Source: Leeuwenhoekiella sp. MAR_2009_132
GTDB taxonomy: Bacteria > Bacteroidota > Bacteroidia > Flavobacteriales > Flavobacteriaceae
Direction of reading: 5' to 3'
NCBI RefSeq assembly: GCF_000687915.1
Contig: NZ_JHZY01000002.1
Span: 496,001-560,000 of the forward strand
Length of the DNA stretch: 64,000 nucleotides
The position numbers and the translations under genes are program-made. Below, in pieces: positions 35,588 to 44,974 of this stretch; position 1 is the stretch's first letter, and every line of letters begins with the position of its first letter. The notes beneath the pieces are model-generated. The model was not told where the DNA came from. It worked only from the letters and a program-made list of their open reading frames with translations, and searched no databases.

Positions 35588-38440
35588 ATGCCTAAAAACA
35601 ACAACCTAAAGTCTATTTTAATTATCGGTTCTGGCCCTATCGTTATAGGCCAGGCATGTGAATTTGATTATTCGGGAACTCAAGCTTTACGTTCATTACG
35701 TGAAGATGGTATTGAGACTATTTTGATCAATTCTAACCCAGCAACAATAATGACAGATCCTACAATGGCAGATCACGTCTATTTGTTACCGCTAACTACA
35801 AAGTCACTTGTAAAAATTCTTAAAGAACACCCACAAATTGATGCGGTGCTGCCTACAATGGGAGGACAAACAGCATTAAACTTGTGTATAGAGGCTGACG
35901 AAAAAGGAATTTGGAAAGATTTTGGTGTTGAATTAATAGGGGTTGACATTGATGCAATAAATATTACTGAAGATCGCGAGAAATTCCGTGAATTGATGTT
36001 AAAAATAGGAGTAGGAATGGCTCCACAAGCTACTGCTACTTCATTTTTAAAGGGAAAAGAGATCGCACAGGAATTTGGTTTTCCTTTAGTAATTAGAGCA
36101 TCTTATACTTTAGGAGGTGCAGGAGCTTCTATTGTTCACAAAGCAGAAGACTTTGATGAACTTTTGAGTAGAGGACTTGAGATATCACCTATTCATGAGG
36201 TGATGATAGATAAGGCATTAATAGGCTGGAAAGAGTATGAGTTAGAACTGCTTAGAGATAAGAATGATAATGTAGTTATTATTTGCGCTATTGAGAATAT
36301 GGATCCTATGGGTATTCATACAGGTGACTCTATTACGGTAGCCCCGGCAATGACATTAAGCGATGTTACCTACCAAAAAATGCGTGATATGGCGATTCAT
36401 ATGATGCGATCTATAGGTGATTTTGCCGGAGGTTGTAACGTGCAGTTTGCAGTAAGCCCTGATGATAATGAAGATATTATTGCGATTGAAATCAATCCGC
36501 GAGTATCAAGATCATCTGCACTAGCATCTAAAGCAACCGGTTATCCTATTGCTAAAATAGCTTCTAAGCTTGCTATAGGTTACCATTTAGATGAATTGCA
36601 AAATCAAATTACAAAATCTACTTCGGCATTATTTGAGCCAACTTTAGATTATGTGATTGTAAAAATCCCTCGTTGGAACTTTGACAAGTTTGAAGGTAGT
36701 GACCGTACTTTAGGTCTGCAGATGAAATCTGTAGGTGAAGTTATGGGTATTGGACGTTCATTTCAAGAAGCACTTCATAAAGCTACACAATCGCTTGAGA
36801 TTAAGAGAAATGGTTTAGGAGCAGATGGTAAAGGATATAAGAATTACGATACCATTATTGAAAAACTCACAAACGCAAGCTGGGATCGTGTCTTTGTAAT
36901 CTACGATGCAATTCAAATGGGAATCCCTTTGAGTCGTATTCACGAAATTACAAAAATCGACATGTGGTTTCTAAAGCAGTTTGAAGAGATGGACGCTTTA
37001 GAAAAAGAAATAGGTAAATACAATATAGACACGCTATCTAGAGATTTACTTTTAGAGGCAAAACAGAAAGGTTTTGCAGATCGTCAAATTGCACATATGC
37101 TTGACTGCCTAGAAAGTCAGGTCACTATGAAGCGTGATGAATTAAAAATAAACCGAGTATATAAGCTCGTAGATACTTGTGCCGCTGAGTTTGTTGCACA
37201 GACACCTTATTTTTATTCTACGTTTGAGAATGATATGCAATTAGCCTCTGGCGAGCGATATGCAGATAATGAAAGTAAAGTAACCGAAAAGAAAAAAGTT
37301 GTAGTCTTAGGATCTGGACCTAACCGAATAGGACAGGGTATTGAGTTTGACTATTGTTGTGTACACGGTGTGCTCGCAGCTGCAGAATGCGGCTACGAGA
37401 CTATTATGATAAACTGTAATCCCGAAACGGTTTCTACAGATTTTGATATTGCAGATAAGCTTTATTTTGAACCTGTTTTCTGGGAACATATTTATGATAT
37501 CATTCGTCACGAGAACCCGGTAGGAGTTATTGTGCAGTTAGGTGGGCAAACAGCTCTTAAATTAGCTGAAAAGTTAGACCGTTATGGAATTAAGATTATC
37601 GGTACTAGTTATAAAGCCCTTGATTTAGCTGAAGATCGCGGTAGTTTCTCTAGATTATTAAAAGCAAATGACATTCCTTACCCAGAATTTGATGTTGCAG
37701 AAACTGCTGAAGAAGCACTAGCGGTAGCAGATAAATTAGATTTCCCAATTTTGGTAAGACCTTCTTATGTATTAGGAGGACAGGGAATGAAAATTGTAAT
37801 TAATAAAGACGAATTAGAAGAAACTGTTGTCGACTTACTTCGGAAGATTCCAAATAATAAATTGCTTTTAGATCATTATCTAGATGGTGCAATAGAAGCT
37901 GAAGCAGACGCAATTTGTGACGGTGAAAATGTATACATCATAGGTATTATGGAGCATATTGAGCCTTGTGGAATTCACTCTGGAGATTCTAATGCGACAT
38001 TACCACCTTTTAACTTAGGAGATCTAGTACTTCAGCAGATAAAAGATCATACACATAAAATAGCATTAGCGCTTAATACTGTAGGTTTAATAAACATACA
38101 GTTTGCAATTAAAGATGATATGGTATATATCATTGAAGCAAATCCTAGAGCCTCCAGAACGGTACCGTTTATTGCTAAAGCTTACGGTGAGCCTTATGTG
38201 AATTATGCGACTAAAGTAATGTTAGGTGAGAAAAAAGTAACCGACTTTAATTTTAATCCAAAATTGGAAGGGTATGCGATTAAGCAACCGGTTTTCTCTT
38301 TTAATAAGTTTCATAATGTAAATAAAAAACTAGGACCTGAAATGAAAAGTACAGGTGAAAGTATCTTATTTATAGACAGTCTGAAGGATGATGAGTTCTA
38401 TGAAATCTATGCTCGAAGAAAAATGTATTTAAGTAGATAA
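35588..38440 (+). CDS. carB: Carbamoyl-phosphate synthase large subunit
   Basis: A 950-residue protein with two ATP-grasp halves: about 1-400 (GSGPIVIGQACEFDYSG at the start) and about 555-950 (GSGPNRIGQGIEFDYCC). It uses two ATP, bicarbonate and ammonia from CarA to make carbamoyl phosphate for pyrimidines and arginine. Enterobacterial CarB has about 1070 residues; the approximately 120-residue C-terminal MGS domain that binds UMP and ornithine is absent, the protein ending shortly after MKSTGESILFIDS. I recall this short form from other Bacteroidota, so it is unlikely to be a local truncation. carA is not in the window. Confidence 0.96.
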   Translation: MPKNNNLKSILIIGSGPIVIGQACEFDYSGTQALRSLREDGIETILINSNPATIMTDPTMADHVYLLPLTTKSLVKILKEHPQIDAVLPTMGGQTALNLCIEADEKGIWKDFGVELIGVDIDAINITEDREKFRELMLKIGVGMAPQATATSFLKGKEIAQEFGFPLVIRASYTLGGAGASIVHKAEDFDELLSRGLEISPIHEVMIDKALIGWKEYELELLRDKNDNVVIICAIENMDPMGIHTGDSITVAPAMTLSDVTYQKMRDMAIHMMRSIGDFAGGCNVQFAVSPDDNEDIIAIEINPRVSRSSALASKATGYPIAKIASKLAIGYHLDELQNQITKSTSALFEPTLDYVIVKIPRWNFDKFEGSDRTLGLQMKSVGEVMGIGRSFQEALHKATQSLEIKRNGLGADGKGYKNYDTIIEKLTNASWDRVFVIYDAIQMGIPLSRIHEITKIDMWFLKQFEEMDALEKEIGKYNIDTLSRDLLLEAKQKGFADRQIAHMLDCLESQVTMKRDELKINRVYKLVDTCAAEFVAQTPYFYSTFENDMQLASGERYADNESKVTEKKKVVVLGSGPNRIGQGIEFDYCCVHGVLAAAECGYETIMINCNPETVSTDFDIADKLYFEPVFWEHIYDIIRHENPVGVIVQLGGQTALKLAEKLDRYGIKIIGTSYKALDLAEDRGSFSRLLKANDIPYPEFDVAETAEEALAVADKLDFPILVRPSYVLGGQGMKIVINKDELEETVVDLLRKIPNNKLLLDHYLDGAIEAEADAICDGENVYIIGIMEHIEPCGIHSGDSNATLPPFNLGDLVLQQIKDHTHKIALALNTVGLINIQFAIKDDMVYIIEANPRASRTVPFIAKAYGEPYVNYATKVMLGEKKVTDFNFNPKLEGYAIKQPVFSFNKFHNVNKKLGPEMKSTGESILFIDSLKDDEFYEIYARRKMYLSR

Positions 38441-38567
38441 ATTTTTTGCAACATTTTAGTGTCGCGAACGTCATTAGTGAAAGATTAGTATAATAATGGC
38501 ATAATTTTAGTATTTAATTTGTCAAAGTTATTTAACTTTACAATGTCCTCAAACACAGTAATATGGC

Positions 38568-39161
38568 ATGAAATTTACCTGGCTCTACATTTTAGTATTT
38601 GTTGTTGTTGCGTCAATAAGTGCGCAGGAAACACATATAATCGATTGGAAATCTGGATCTAAGTCCCTGCAATCTACACTAGAGATTGAAGTAGGAGATA
38701 CCGTACAATGGGTTTTTGGAGAGACCATTCCTCAAAATTTAATGAATACCTCTTTCGGGACTTCAACAAATTTTGGGCTGCGGAAGCTTCAGGTAAAAGG
38801 TAGTATATATGAGTTTGTGTTTGACAAAAAAGGCATCTACACTTTTGAGAGCAGTTTTAAAAAGAGCTTAAAAGGTTCAATCAAGGTTACAGATTCAAAA
38901 TCGTATTTTTCAAAAGAAAAGGAAGGCTATAAGATTTATCCTAACCCGGTTAAAGACCGTATTTACTTTGAAAATCCTGCAGAATCAGATCCTTTAGAGA
39001 TAACATTTTACGATGTGCTGGGAAAACAAGTAAAACGTAATTTGCTAAGTTCTTCAATGGCGCAAAGCGGAATGGATGTGAGTGAATTAAAACGTGGTGT
39101 ATATCTGGTTCAAATAGATAATGGGTCACGATCATTTACACAGAAGCTTGTGAAAAATTAA
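38568..39161 (+). CDS. Secreted protein with cupredoxin-like part and type IX sorting domain
   Basis: A 197-residue protein with a signal peptide ending SISAQ. Residues about 25-112 look like a cupredoxin-type beta-sandwich (EVGDTVQWVFGE, then KGIYTFESSFKK), but the usual copper ligands (His, Cys, His, Met) are not evident. Residues about 120-197 are a type A sorting domain: YKIYPNPVKDRIYFE, ITFYDVLGKQVK, GVYLVQIDNG and a final KLVKN. It should be exported by Sec, then carried through the type IX system of which porQ in this window is part. Function is unknown. Confidence 0.83.
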   Translation: MKFTWLYILVFVVVASISAQETHIIDWKSGSKSLQSTLEIEVGDTVQWVFGETIPQNLMNTSFGTSTNFGLRKLQVKGSIYEFVFDKKGIYTFESSFKKSLKGSIKVTDSKSYFSKEKEGYKIYPNPVKDRIYFENPAESDPLEITFYDVLGKQVKRNLLSSSMAQSGMDVSELKRGVYLVQIDNGSRSFTQKLVKN

Positions 39162-39181
39162 AACACATAAAATTATATAAT

Positions 39182-39213
39182 AAAAAAGCGAATCTTAATG
39201 ATTCGCTTTTTTT
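39182..39213. terminator. Bidirectional terminator
   Basis: AAAAAAGCGAATC and GATTCGCTTTTTTT form a perfect stem with a short loop between convergent genes. Confidence 0.9.
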
Positions 39214-39217
39214 ATGT

Positions 39218-39769
39218 TTAATACTGAAGCTCTACTTTGTGAGAGTTTTTCAATATTTCAAGATCTTCGTTATTGATTTCTTGTTTCTCTGAAGTCTCTT
39301 TTCGATGCGTTTTTTTCATTTCCTGTCTCCTCAGGCTCTTTAAAAATCTTCGTACTTCTTTTTCGGTTTTTAAAACCAAACCTGGAACCGGCATGCTTTC
39401 ACCTTTATCGTTTTTTGCAACCATTGTAAAATAACTCGAGTTACAATGTTTTATAATGCCGCTATGTATATCTTCAGATTCTACACGTATTCCTACAACC
39501 ATTGATGTACGCCCCACAAAATTAACCGAAGCCTTCATAACAACCAGTTCGCCCACTTCAATAGGTTTTAAAAAATCTACGGTATCTACAGAAGCAGTTA
39601 CACAATAATTTCCAGAGTGTTTAGAAGCACAGGCAAATGCAATTTGATCCATTAAGGATAAAATATAGCCACCGTGAATCTTACCGCTAAAATTAGTGTG
39701 TGAGGGCAGCATAAGCTCACTTATGGTTACCTGTGATTGTTCAATTCTCTTAAATGTATTCAATAGCAA
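39218..39769 (-). CDS. Acyl-CoA thioesterase, hotdog fold
   Basis: A 183-residue cytoplasmic thioesterase of the YciA/acyl-CoA hydrolase family. The hotdog helix and catalytic area are HTNFSGKIHGGYILSLMDQIAF; later strands carry VDTVDFLKPIEVGELV. It cleaves acyl-CoA to fatty acid and CoA. A basic, helical C-terminal tail of about 45 residues (RRQEMKKTHRKETSEKQE) is additional to the minimal fold. Preferred chain length cannot be read. Confidence 0.9.
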   Translation of the reverse strand: MLLNTFKRIEQSQVTISELMLPSHTNFSGKIHGGYILSLMDQIAFACASKHSGNYCVTASVDTVDFLKPIEVGELVVMKASVNFVGRTSMVVGIRVESEDIHSGIIKHCNSSYFTMVAKNDKGESMPVPGLVLKTEKEVRRFLKSLRRQEMKKTHRKETSEKQEINNEDLEILKNSHKVELQY

Positions 39770-39816
39770 TTTTATATAATGGATTAATTATATTGTTTGG
39801 CTTATTTAGATGTAAT

Positions 39817-40185
39817 TTATTGCCTGTTAAAATGTGGCGAGTTTTCTTTTGATATGTCTGTTATAAAATATTTTGTATCTCCCCAAAAGAAGAAAGTAGC
39901 ATAGCGCTCAACATAAGTGAGCTTTACATAACTTCCTTGATATTCTTTCAGTTTTTCAATAACATCATCTTCGCTTCCCATCACAGAGAAATCAAATATT
40001 TGAGCTCCGCTAATCCCTTGACTTATTTGTCCTTCCCAGGTTTTTATAAGTACACCTTTGCTGCTAAATTTAATAAGCTCACCCGCACGAGTACCTTCAC
40101 TGTATGGGACGGCGTAAATAAAGCTATAAAATAAAACTGCAAATAATGCAATTGCAGCTAAAACTATGAGGAGTAGTTTTTTCAT
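39817..40185 (-). CDS. Conserved membrane-anchored protein of unknown function
   Basis: A 122-residue protein with one N-terminal hydrophobic helix (about 4-26) and a beta-rich exported part: YSEGTRAGELIKFSSKGVL, TWEGQI, FDFSVMG, YVKLTYVERY. Close relatives in Flavobacteria have, as I recall, been labelled 6-phosphogluconate dehydrogenase, but the sequence has no Rossmann fold or catalytic residues of that enzyme, so that name should not be used. Confidence 0.72.
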   Translation of the reverse strand: MKKLLLIVLAAIALFAVLFYSFIYAVPYSEGTRAGELIKFSSKGVLIKTWEGQISQGISGAQIFDFSVMGSEDDVIEKLKEYQGSYVKLTYVERYATFFFWGDTKYFITDISKENSPHFNRQ

Positions 40186-40229
40186 AAAACAAATTCTGTT
40201 TAGTATTCAATAAGCTGCAAGATGCAACT

Positions 40230-41564
40230 CTAGATTTCTTTTTCATAATCTAATTCTTCCTTAGCTCTTTTAACCAGTTTTTGATCAAGTTGCTTAGTAG
40301 CCTTAGCTCCTAACGTTTTTAGGTTTTCAACGCGGGTTATAAGATTACCTCTGCCGGTAAGTTTAGTCATAGTTCGCTCATAGGTGGCGTTTACGGTACC
40401 TAGTTGATTTCCTATTTTTATGAGCTCGTCTGTGAGTAAGGTGAACGCATCATATAACCTTCCGGCCTGGGTAGCAATTTCTATTGCATTGCGTTTTTGT
40501 TTATCATTTTGCCAGAGATTTTCTACCAGTTTTAGTGCCGCTAAAAGAGTTGATGGCGTAACAATAATTACATTTTTTGTAAAAGCATCTTCATAGAGTT
40601 GGGGTTCATTTGCAGAAGCAATTGCAAAAGCCGGCTCTATAGGAATAAACATAAAAACGGTATCAGGGCTTTCATCTAAAAGAACGTGATAGTTCTTTGT
40701 ACTTAACGTATCTATATGCTTTCTAACGGAAAGTATATGTTGTTTAAGATAAGTCGACTTTAAATCTGCATCATCTTCTGAAACGAAACGTTCAAAAGCA
40801 ACAAGTGATACTTTACTGTCAACAATCATTTTCTTACCATCTGGTAAATGAATGATTACATCTGTTTGCAGACGTTTTCCATCTGTTGTGGTATGGCTAT
40901 CCTGCAAGGTATATTCTCTTCCTAATTCAAGACCAGACTTTTCAAGAACTCGGGTTAAAATAAGTTCGCCCCAGTTACCCTGTAATTTAGCATCTCCTTT
41001 AAGAGCTTTAGTAAGATTGTCTGCGTCTTTACTCATTTGTAAATTGAGTTCGGCAAGACCTTTTATTTGTTGTCTTAATTCACTGTGACGACCTAGACTT
41101 TCTTTGTTTGTATCATCAACTTTCTTCTCAAAACTGTTTATTTTTTCCTGAAGTGGTTTTAGAATAAGATCTAGATTTTCTTTATTCTGAATGGTGAATT
41201 TAGAAGATTTCTCATCCAGTATTTTATTGGCTACAATTTCAAAATCTTTAGTAAATTTAATTTGCAGCTGCTCTAATTCTGAAGTTTTTTCTTCAATACG
41301 TTGCTGTAAATTCTCAAAAGCAACTGTTGTACTTGTAAGTTCGTTTTGTAAAAACTCCTTCTTTTGTTGTAAATGTGCGTTTGATTGTTTTAAGTCGATA
41401 TTGGTTTGCATAGCAGTATTTAACTGCTCTGCTTTTAGATTGAGGCGTTCATTTAATTTACCAGTCTCCGTTTTGTTTTTGAGAGATGCGATAAAATAAC
41501 CTAATACAGCACCAACGACGATACAGACTAGAGCAACTCCAAGAAGTAGTAGGCTTTCATTCAT
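40230..41564 (-). CDS. rmuC: DNA recombination protein RmuC
   Basis: A 444-residue protein with one N-terminal transmembrane helix (about 4-26), a long coiled coil (about 30-190) and the RmuC core domain (about 195-385) with GNWGELILTRVLEKSGL, IVDSKVSL and a VIIVTPSTLLAALK segment. RmuC-type proteins have a PD-(D/E)xK-like fold and limit inversions at short repeats. An exact -7 box TATCTTTG lies just upstream at 41581-41588. Confidence 0.93.
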   Translation of the reverse strand: MNESLLLLGVALVCIVVGAVLGYFIASLKNKTETGKLNERLNLKAEQLNTAMQTNIDLKQSNAHLQQKKEFLQNELTSTTVAFENLQQRIEEKTSELEQLQIKFTKDFEIVANKILDEKSSKFTIQNKENLDLILKPLQEKINSFEKKVDDTNKESLGRHSELRQQIKGLAELNLQMSKDADNLTKALKGDAKLQGNWGELILTRVLEKSGLELGREYTLQDSHTTTDGKRLQTDVIIHLPDGKKMIVDSKVSLVAFERFVSEDDADLKSTYLKQHILSVRKHIDTLSTKNYHVLLDESPDTVFMFIPIEPAFAIASANEPQLYEDAFTKNVIIVTPSTLLAALKLVENLWQNDKQKRNAIEIATQAGRLYDAFTLLTDELIKIGNQLGTVNATYERTMTKLTGRGNLITRVENLKTLGAKATKQLDQKLVKRAKEELDYEKEI

Positions 41565-41580
41565 TAGATTTACTTTGTTT

Positions 41581-41613
41581 CAAAGATAAGTATTAGGCTC
41601 TTCTCTTACCGAA
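41581..41613 (-). promoter_or_regulatory. Candidate promoter of rmuC
   Basis: Minus strand: TTCG (41610-41613), 21 bases, TATCTTTG (41581-41588, exact -7). It overlaps the last bases of the upstream ABC ATPase gene. Confidence 0.5.
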
Positions 41614-42397
41614 TAAAAAACCGTTGTGATTGCATATCAAAACCTATTTTATCATCGGGAAACAGGTTTTCAAATATTCCCGATTTTATTAATCGTTTCG
41701 GTGTGTTGATATGACTTTTTCCTTCTTTTAATACAATCATTTTATCACAAAGCGAAAGCACCAATTCAATATCGTGGGTAGTACATAAGATGGTTTTATT
41801 CTTAGTATGCGCAATTTTTTTCAGCAATAAAAAGATGGAGGCTTTGTGATGTAAATCAAGATGCGTTGTAGGTTCATCTAATAAAATTATATCTGTATCC
41901 TGAGCAAGGGCCCGAGCTATAAGCGCGCGTTGCAATTGGCCGTCACTTAGTTCAAAACAACTTGTATTCTTAAATTGTCCTAGCTCTGTAGCTTCAATTG
42001 CATCAAGAATGTGTGTTTTATCAGCTTTAGAAAGTGATCCCAGCCAGTTTGTATACGGTTGTCTGCCTAATGTTACCAATTCAAGAACCGTTAGGTTTTT
42101 AGAAATTTGTTGGTTAGTCAATACCAGACTTAAAAGTTTAGATTTTAATAGTGCAGGGTAGGAGTCTAAAGTTTTGTTATCAAGATAAACATTCCCAGAA
42201 AGGGGTTTTTGAAGCCCTGCAAGCGTACGCAACAGTGTTGATTTACCTGAGCCGTTTATACCCACCATTGCTGTAAAATCTCCTTTAAAAAGATCAAGAG
42301 TTACCTCACTAACAATTGTTTTATTTTCTGCTTTAACGCAATAGCCCACAGATAGATTTTCACAACTCAGATTTGTATGTTTTTGAGAAACTTCCAT
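41606..42397 (-). CDS. btuD: ABC transporter ATPase of probable B12 importer
   Basis: A 263-residue ATPase of the FecE/BtuD group. Walker A is GINGSGKS, the signature is LSDGQLQRA, Walker B is IILLDEPTTHLD, followed by the switch His in CTTHD. It lies 3 bases after the permease gene and is the last gene of the minus-strand importer unit. Family members serve haem, siderophores or cobalamin; B12 is favoured because a cobalamin riboswitch and outer-membrane B12-type genes lie next to the unit. Confidence 0.85.
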   Translation of the reverse strand: MEVSQKHTNLSCENLSVGYCVKAENKTIVSEVTLDLFKGDFTAMVGINGSGKSTLLRTLAGLQKPLSGNVYLDNKTLDSYPALLKSKLLSLVLTNQQISKNLTVLELVTLGRQPYTNWLGSLSKADKTHILDAIEATELGQFKNTSCFELSDGQLQRALIARALAQDTDIILLDEPTTHLDLHHKASIFLLLKKIAHTKNKTILCTTHDIELVLSLCDKMIVLKEGKSHINTPKRLIKSGIFENLFPDDKIGFDMQSQRFFIR

Positions 42398-42400
42398 ATT

Positions 42401-43429
42401 TTAAAACAAGAGTTTCTTTTTTCGAATTAAAAGCCAAATCACAACAGGAGCACCTATAATTGATGTTATTGAGTTAATAGGAAGTGTAAATTCTAATCCC
42501 GGCATTTGTGCCAGTGTATCACAAATTAACATCAATACAGCACCACCCAGAAGGCAGGCCGGCATAAGAACCCAGTGATTTGAGGCGGTAAACCACTGGC
42601 GTATTAGGTGCGGTACCGCAAGCCCTACAAACGCTATAGGCCCTACAAATGCGGTTAGGCTTCCTGCAAGAATACTGGTTGCTATTAAAATTATAAATCT
42701 GCTTTTTTGAAGAGAAACACCTATTGACTGTGCGTATGAATCTCCTAGTAATAGACTGTTGAGACTTTTACAAATGGTTAAGGCTAACACTATACCTACT
42801 GTGTAGCAAATAGTAAGTATGCCCAGAGCACTCCAGGAAATATCTCCGAGGCTTCCAAAAGACCAAAACATATACCGCTGTAATTCTTCAGCGGGACTAA
42901 AATAGGCTAGAATGCTTACGACGGCAGAGGTTAAGCTCCCAAACATTAACCCTATAATAAGTAAGGCCATCGCGTCACGTACGCGGGATGCTACGAGTAA
43001 AACAACGCTCAACACAGCAAAGCTACCTATGCTTGCAGCAAGTATGGTACCCCAGCTTCCGGGAGTGATAATAGCCGAAAGTCCTAAAGCGCTTCCACCT
43101 AGAATTAAAAAAGCAACGCCCAGACTTGCACCACTGCTTATTCCTAAAACAAATGGTCCTGCAAGCGGATTTTTAAATAGTGTTTGCATCATTAGACCGG
43201 CAATCGCCAGACCGCTACCGGTTAAAATAGCTGCTATCGCTTTGGGAATTCGATAATCTATGATAATATAGGTCCACGCACTTTTTACACTCTCGTCACC
43301 CAGAATTATCTTAAAAATTGCTTCTATAGGAATATGAACAGAGCCCAAAGCAATGTTGACCAGAAATAAAGCAAAAAGCAATAGTACCAGTAAACCGAAT
43401 TTTGAGCTGTGGTTTTTAGGGCTAATCAA
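42401..43429 (-). CDS. btuC: FecCD-family permease of probable B12 importer
   Basis: A 342-residue inner-membrane permease with about ten hydrophobic segments, of the BtuC/FecCD type: GLAIAGLMMQTLFKNPLAGP, LGISSGA and the cytoplasmic coupling segment VGPIAFVGLAVPHLIR are hallmarks. Two copies would pair with two ATPase subunits. It overlaps the binding-protein gene by 8 bases and leads into the ATPase gene. Confidence 0.87.
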   Translation of the reverse strand: MISPKNHSSKFGLLVLLLFALFLVNIALGSVHIPIEAIFKIILGDESVKSAWTYIIIDYRIPKAIAAILTGSGLAIAGLMMQTLFKNPLAGPFVLGISSGASLGVAFLILGGSALGLSAIITPGSWGTILAASIGSFAVLSVVLLVASRVRDAMALLIIGLMFGSLTSAVVSILAYFSPAEELQRYMFWSFGSLGDISWSALGILTICYTVGIVLALTICKSLNSLLLGDSYAQSIGVSLQKSRFIILIATSILAGSLTAFVGPIAFVGLAVPHLIRQWFTASNHWVLMPACLLGGAVLMLICDTLAQMPGLEFTLPINSITSIIGAPVVIWLLIRKKKLLF

Positions 43430-44564
43430 GAGGTTTAAAAAAATGAGGTTTATAATTTACAGTTAGTTCCGGGTGAAAAATAGCAACTAAATCTGCAAGA
43501 ACCCAGTCTGGTCTTGAAGGAGCCAGCTCGTAATAAAGCAGACCTCCTGTTGCACCTTTTGCACTTCCGAAGCCATAAATTTTATGATCTTTAAAGGCTT
43601 TAAATTCTTTATAAACAGCATTACCGGCGCTCAGATCACTGTAGGTTTCAAAACTATTTGGTGAAATCCAGAAATCTGCATTCTGAGCGGTATTTAAAAC
43701 TTCTTCTACGCTTAAGGAAGCGCTACCGGTACCTCTAGTTTCTTTATAGATATAATCTGCGTGCGCATCTGCAACAAGTTGAGCTGCCCAGCTATCTCCT
43801 TTAGGTAAATACCAGACATCTTTGAACATTGCTCCGCTTAAAACGGTGGGTTTTGAATTCGCCTGAGCAGCTTTTGTTTTTAGGTTACGATATTGACCTT
43901 CAATCCTATTGAAAATAGAATCTGCTTCCGCCTCTTTATCGTAAAGTGCTGCAAAAAATTTAATCCATTCTGCCTGTCCTAAAGGCGTGGTTTCTACCCA
44001 ATCGCCATTATAAATAACCGGTATTCCTGCTCTTTTAATAGAACTCAACGCTTTATTTTCACCATCAACACCAAAACTTATTAAAACATCGGGGTTAAGA
44101 TTTATAGTACTTTCAGTATTAATAGATTCATTTTGCCCTAACTCTTTAATAGTGCCGTTTTTAATGTGTTTTCGTACTGTTTCCGAAGAAATATAATCCA
44201 GATTGGGAAATCCTTTTAACGTTTGTGTCACACCCAGTAACTCTAATGCCGGGATGTGGGTGGTTGAAGTTACCACGATTTTTTTCACGGGTATTTCTAT
44301 CACCGCATCTGCTATAATACTATCTGGTAAATGGGTTCCTCGTTGAACCAAGGCGTAGTTAAATGTCTTATCACTGTTAGGCCAGGCTTTAGAGACTGTG
44401 ATAATTTTAAAAGTCTTGTAACGGGTAATTTCAAAACCCTTAGCGTAACTAATCTTTTGCTCAATTCCTTCACGAAAATGCTTATTAACTTCTTTGTTCT
44501 CTTTTTTACAAGAGGATATAGAGCATGATAAACAAATAAATACGATAGGTAATAAACTGCGCAT
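43422..44564 (-). CDS. btuF: Periplasmic binding lipoprotein of probable B12 importer
   Basis: A 380-residue binding protein with two globular lobes joined by a long helix, as in BtuF/FhuD. Lipoprotein signal ends ISSC (Cys19), followed by basic KKENKEV, unlike the acidic surface-export signal of the nearby propeller protein, so it should sit in the periplasm. Visible motifs are IVVTSTTHIPALELLG and NPDVLISFG. No metal-ligand motif points to another substrate. Ligand B12 is inferred from the adjacent riboswitch and receptor. Confidence 0.82.
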   Translation of the reverse strand: MRSLLPIVFICLSCSISSCKKENKEVNKHFREGIEQKISYAKGFEITRYKTFKIITVSKAWPNSDKTFNYALVQRGTHLPDSIIADAVIEIPVKKIVVTSTTHIPALELLGVTQTLKGFPNLDYISSETVRKHIKNGTIKELGQNESINTESTINLNPDVLISFGVDGENKALSSIKRAGIPVIYNGDWVETTPLGQAEWIKFFAALYDKEAEADSIFNRIEGQYRNLKTKAAQANSKPTVLSGAMFKDVWYLPKGDSWAAQLVADAHADYIYKETRGTGSASLSVEEVLNTAQNADFWISPNSFETYSDLSAGNAVYKEFKAFKDHKIYGFGSAKGATGGLLYYELAPSRPDWVLADLVAIFHPELTVNYKPHFFKPLD

Positions 44565-44974
44565 CAGAATTATATAGTTTTAAAATTGATTTAGAATGTA
44601 TTATTCAAAACCCAAAAGTAAGATTAATTAAAAAAAGCAAGGTAGCGTAACACATTTGATTAACTTCGCGCTTTAGTTTTTGGTGTCATTTTTTATTCTA
44701 AAAAATGACTTAAAAGGGAATCAGGTGATTTCACATACGAAGTAGAAAAAGCGAATATGAAATTTAATGATTTTGTATTTTTTTCACTTCTTAGTTCGAA
44801 AATTCCTGAGCTGTTCCCGCAACTGTAAGCTTAGTCCGCATTTGACGGATGGTAAAGATTGTTCTTAAATACCACTGCCTTTTTAGGTGGGAAGGTTAAT
44901 CTTTATACGCAAGCCAGGAGACCTGCCAGAAATAACATTTAACAAATGACTTTCGGGATAGAGGTCTGGCGAAT
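44565..44974 (+). other. Divergent intergenic region of the B12 locus
   Basis: The first about 110 bases (44565-44675) hold the start region of the minus-strand binding-protein gene and a TTGATTAACTTCGCG stretch (44657-44671) that may be the -7 region for the riboswitch transcript (TAACTTCG, one mismatch from consensus). The remainder is the cobalamin riboswitch. I see no second riboswitch reading toward the binding-protein gene. Confidence 0.7.
44678..44970 (+). ncRNA. Cobalamin riboswitch
   Basis: Full set of cobalamin aptamer marks: a P2-type hairpin GTCATTTTTT/AAAAAATGAC (44685-44709), GGGAATCAGGTG (44715-44726), the core GAGCTGTTCCCGCAACTGTAA (about 44808-44828), a CCACTGCC...GGTGGGAAGG stem (about 44872-44895), and the B12 box GCCAGGAGACCTGCC (44913-44927). 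It ends just before the ATG of the TonB-dependent receptor (44975). Downstream AGGTCTGGC (44962-44970) can pair with GCCAG...ACCT of the B12 box, so the start region may be controlled by an alternative fold. Binding of B12 is expected to lower receptor expression. Confidence 0.95.
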
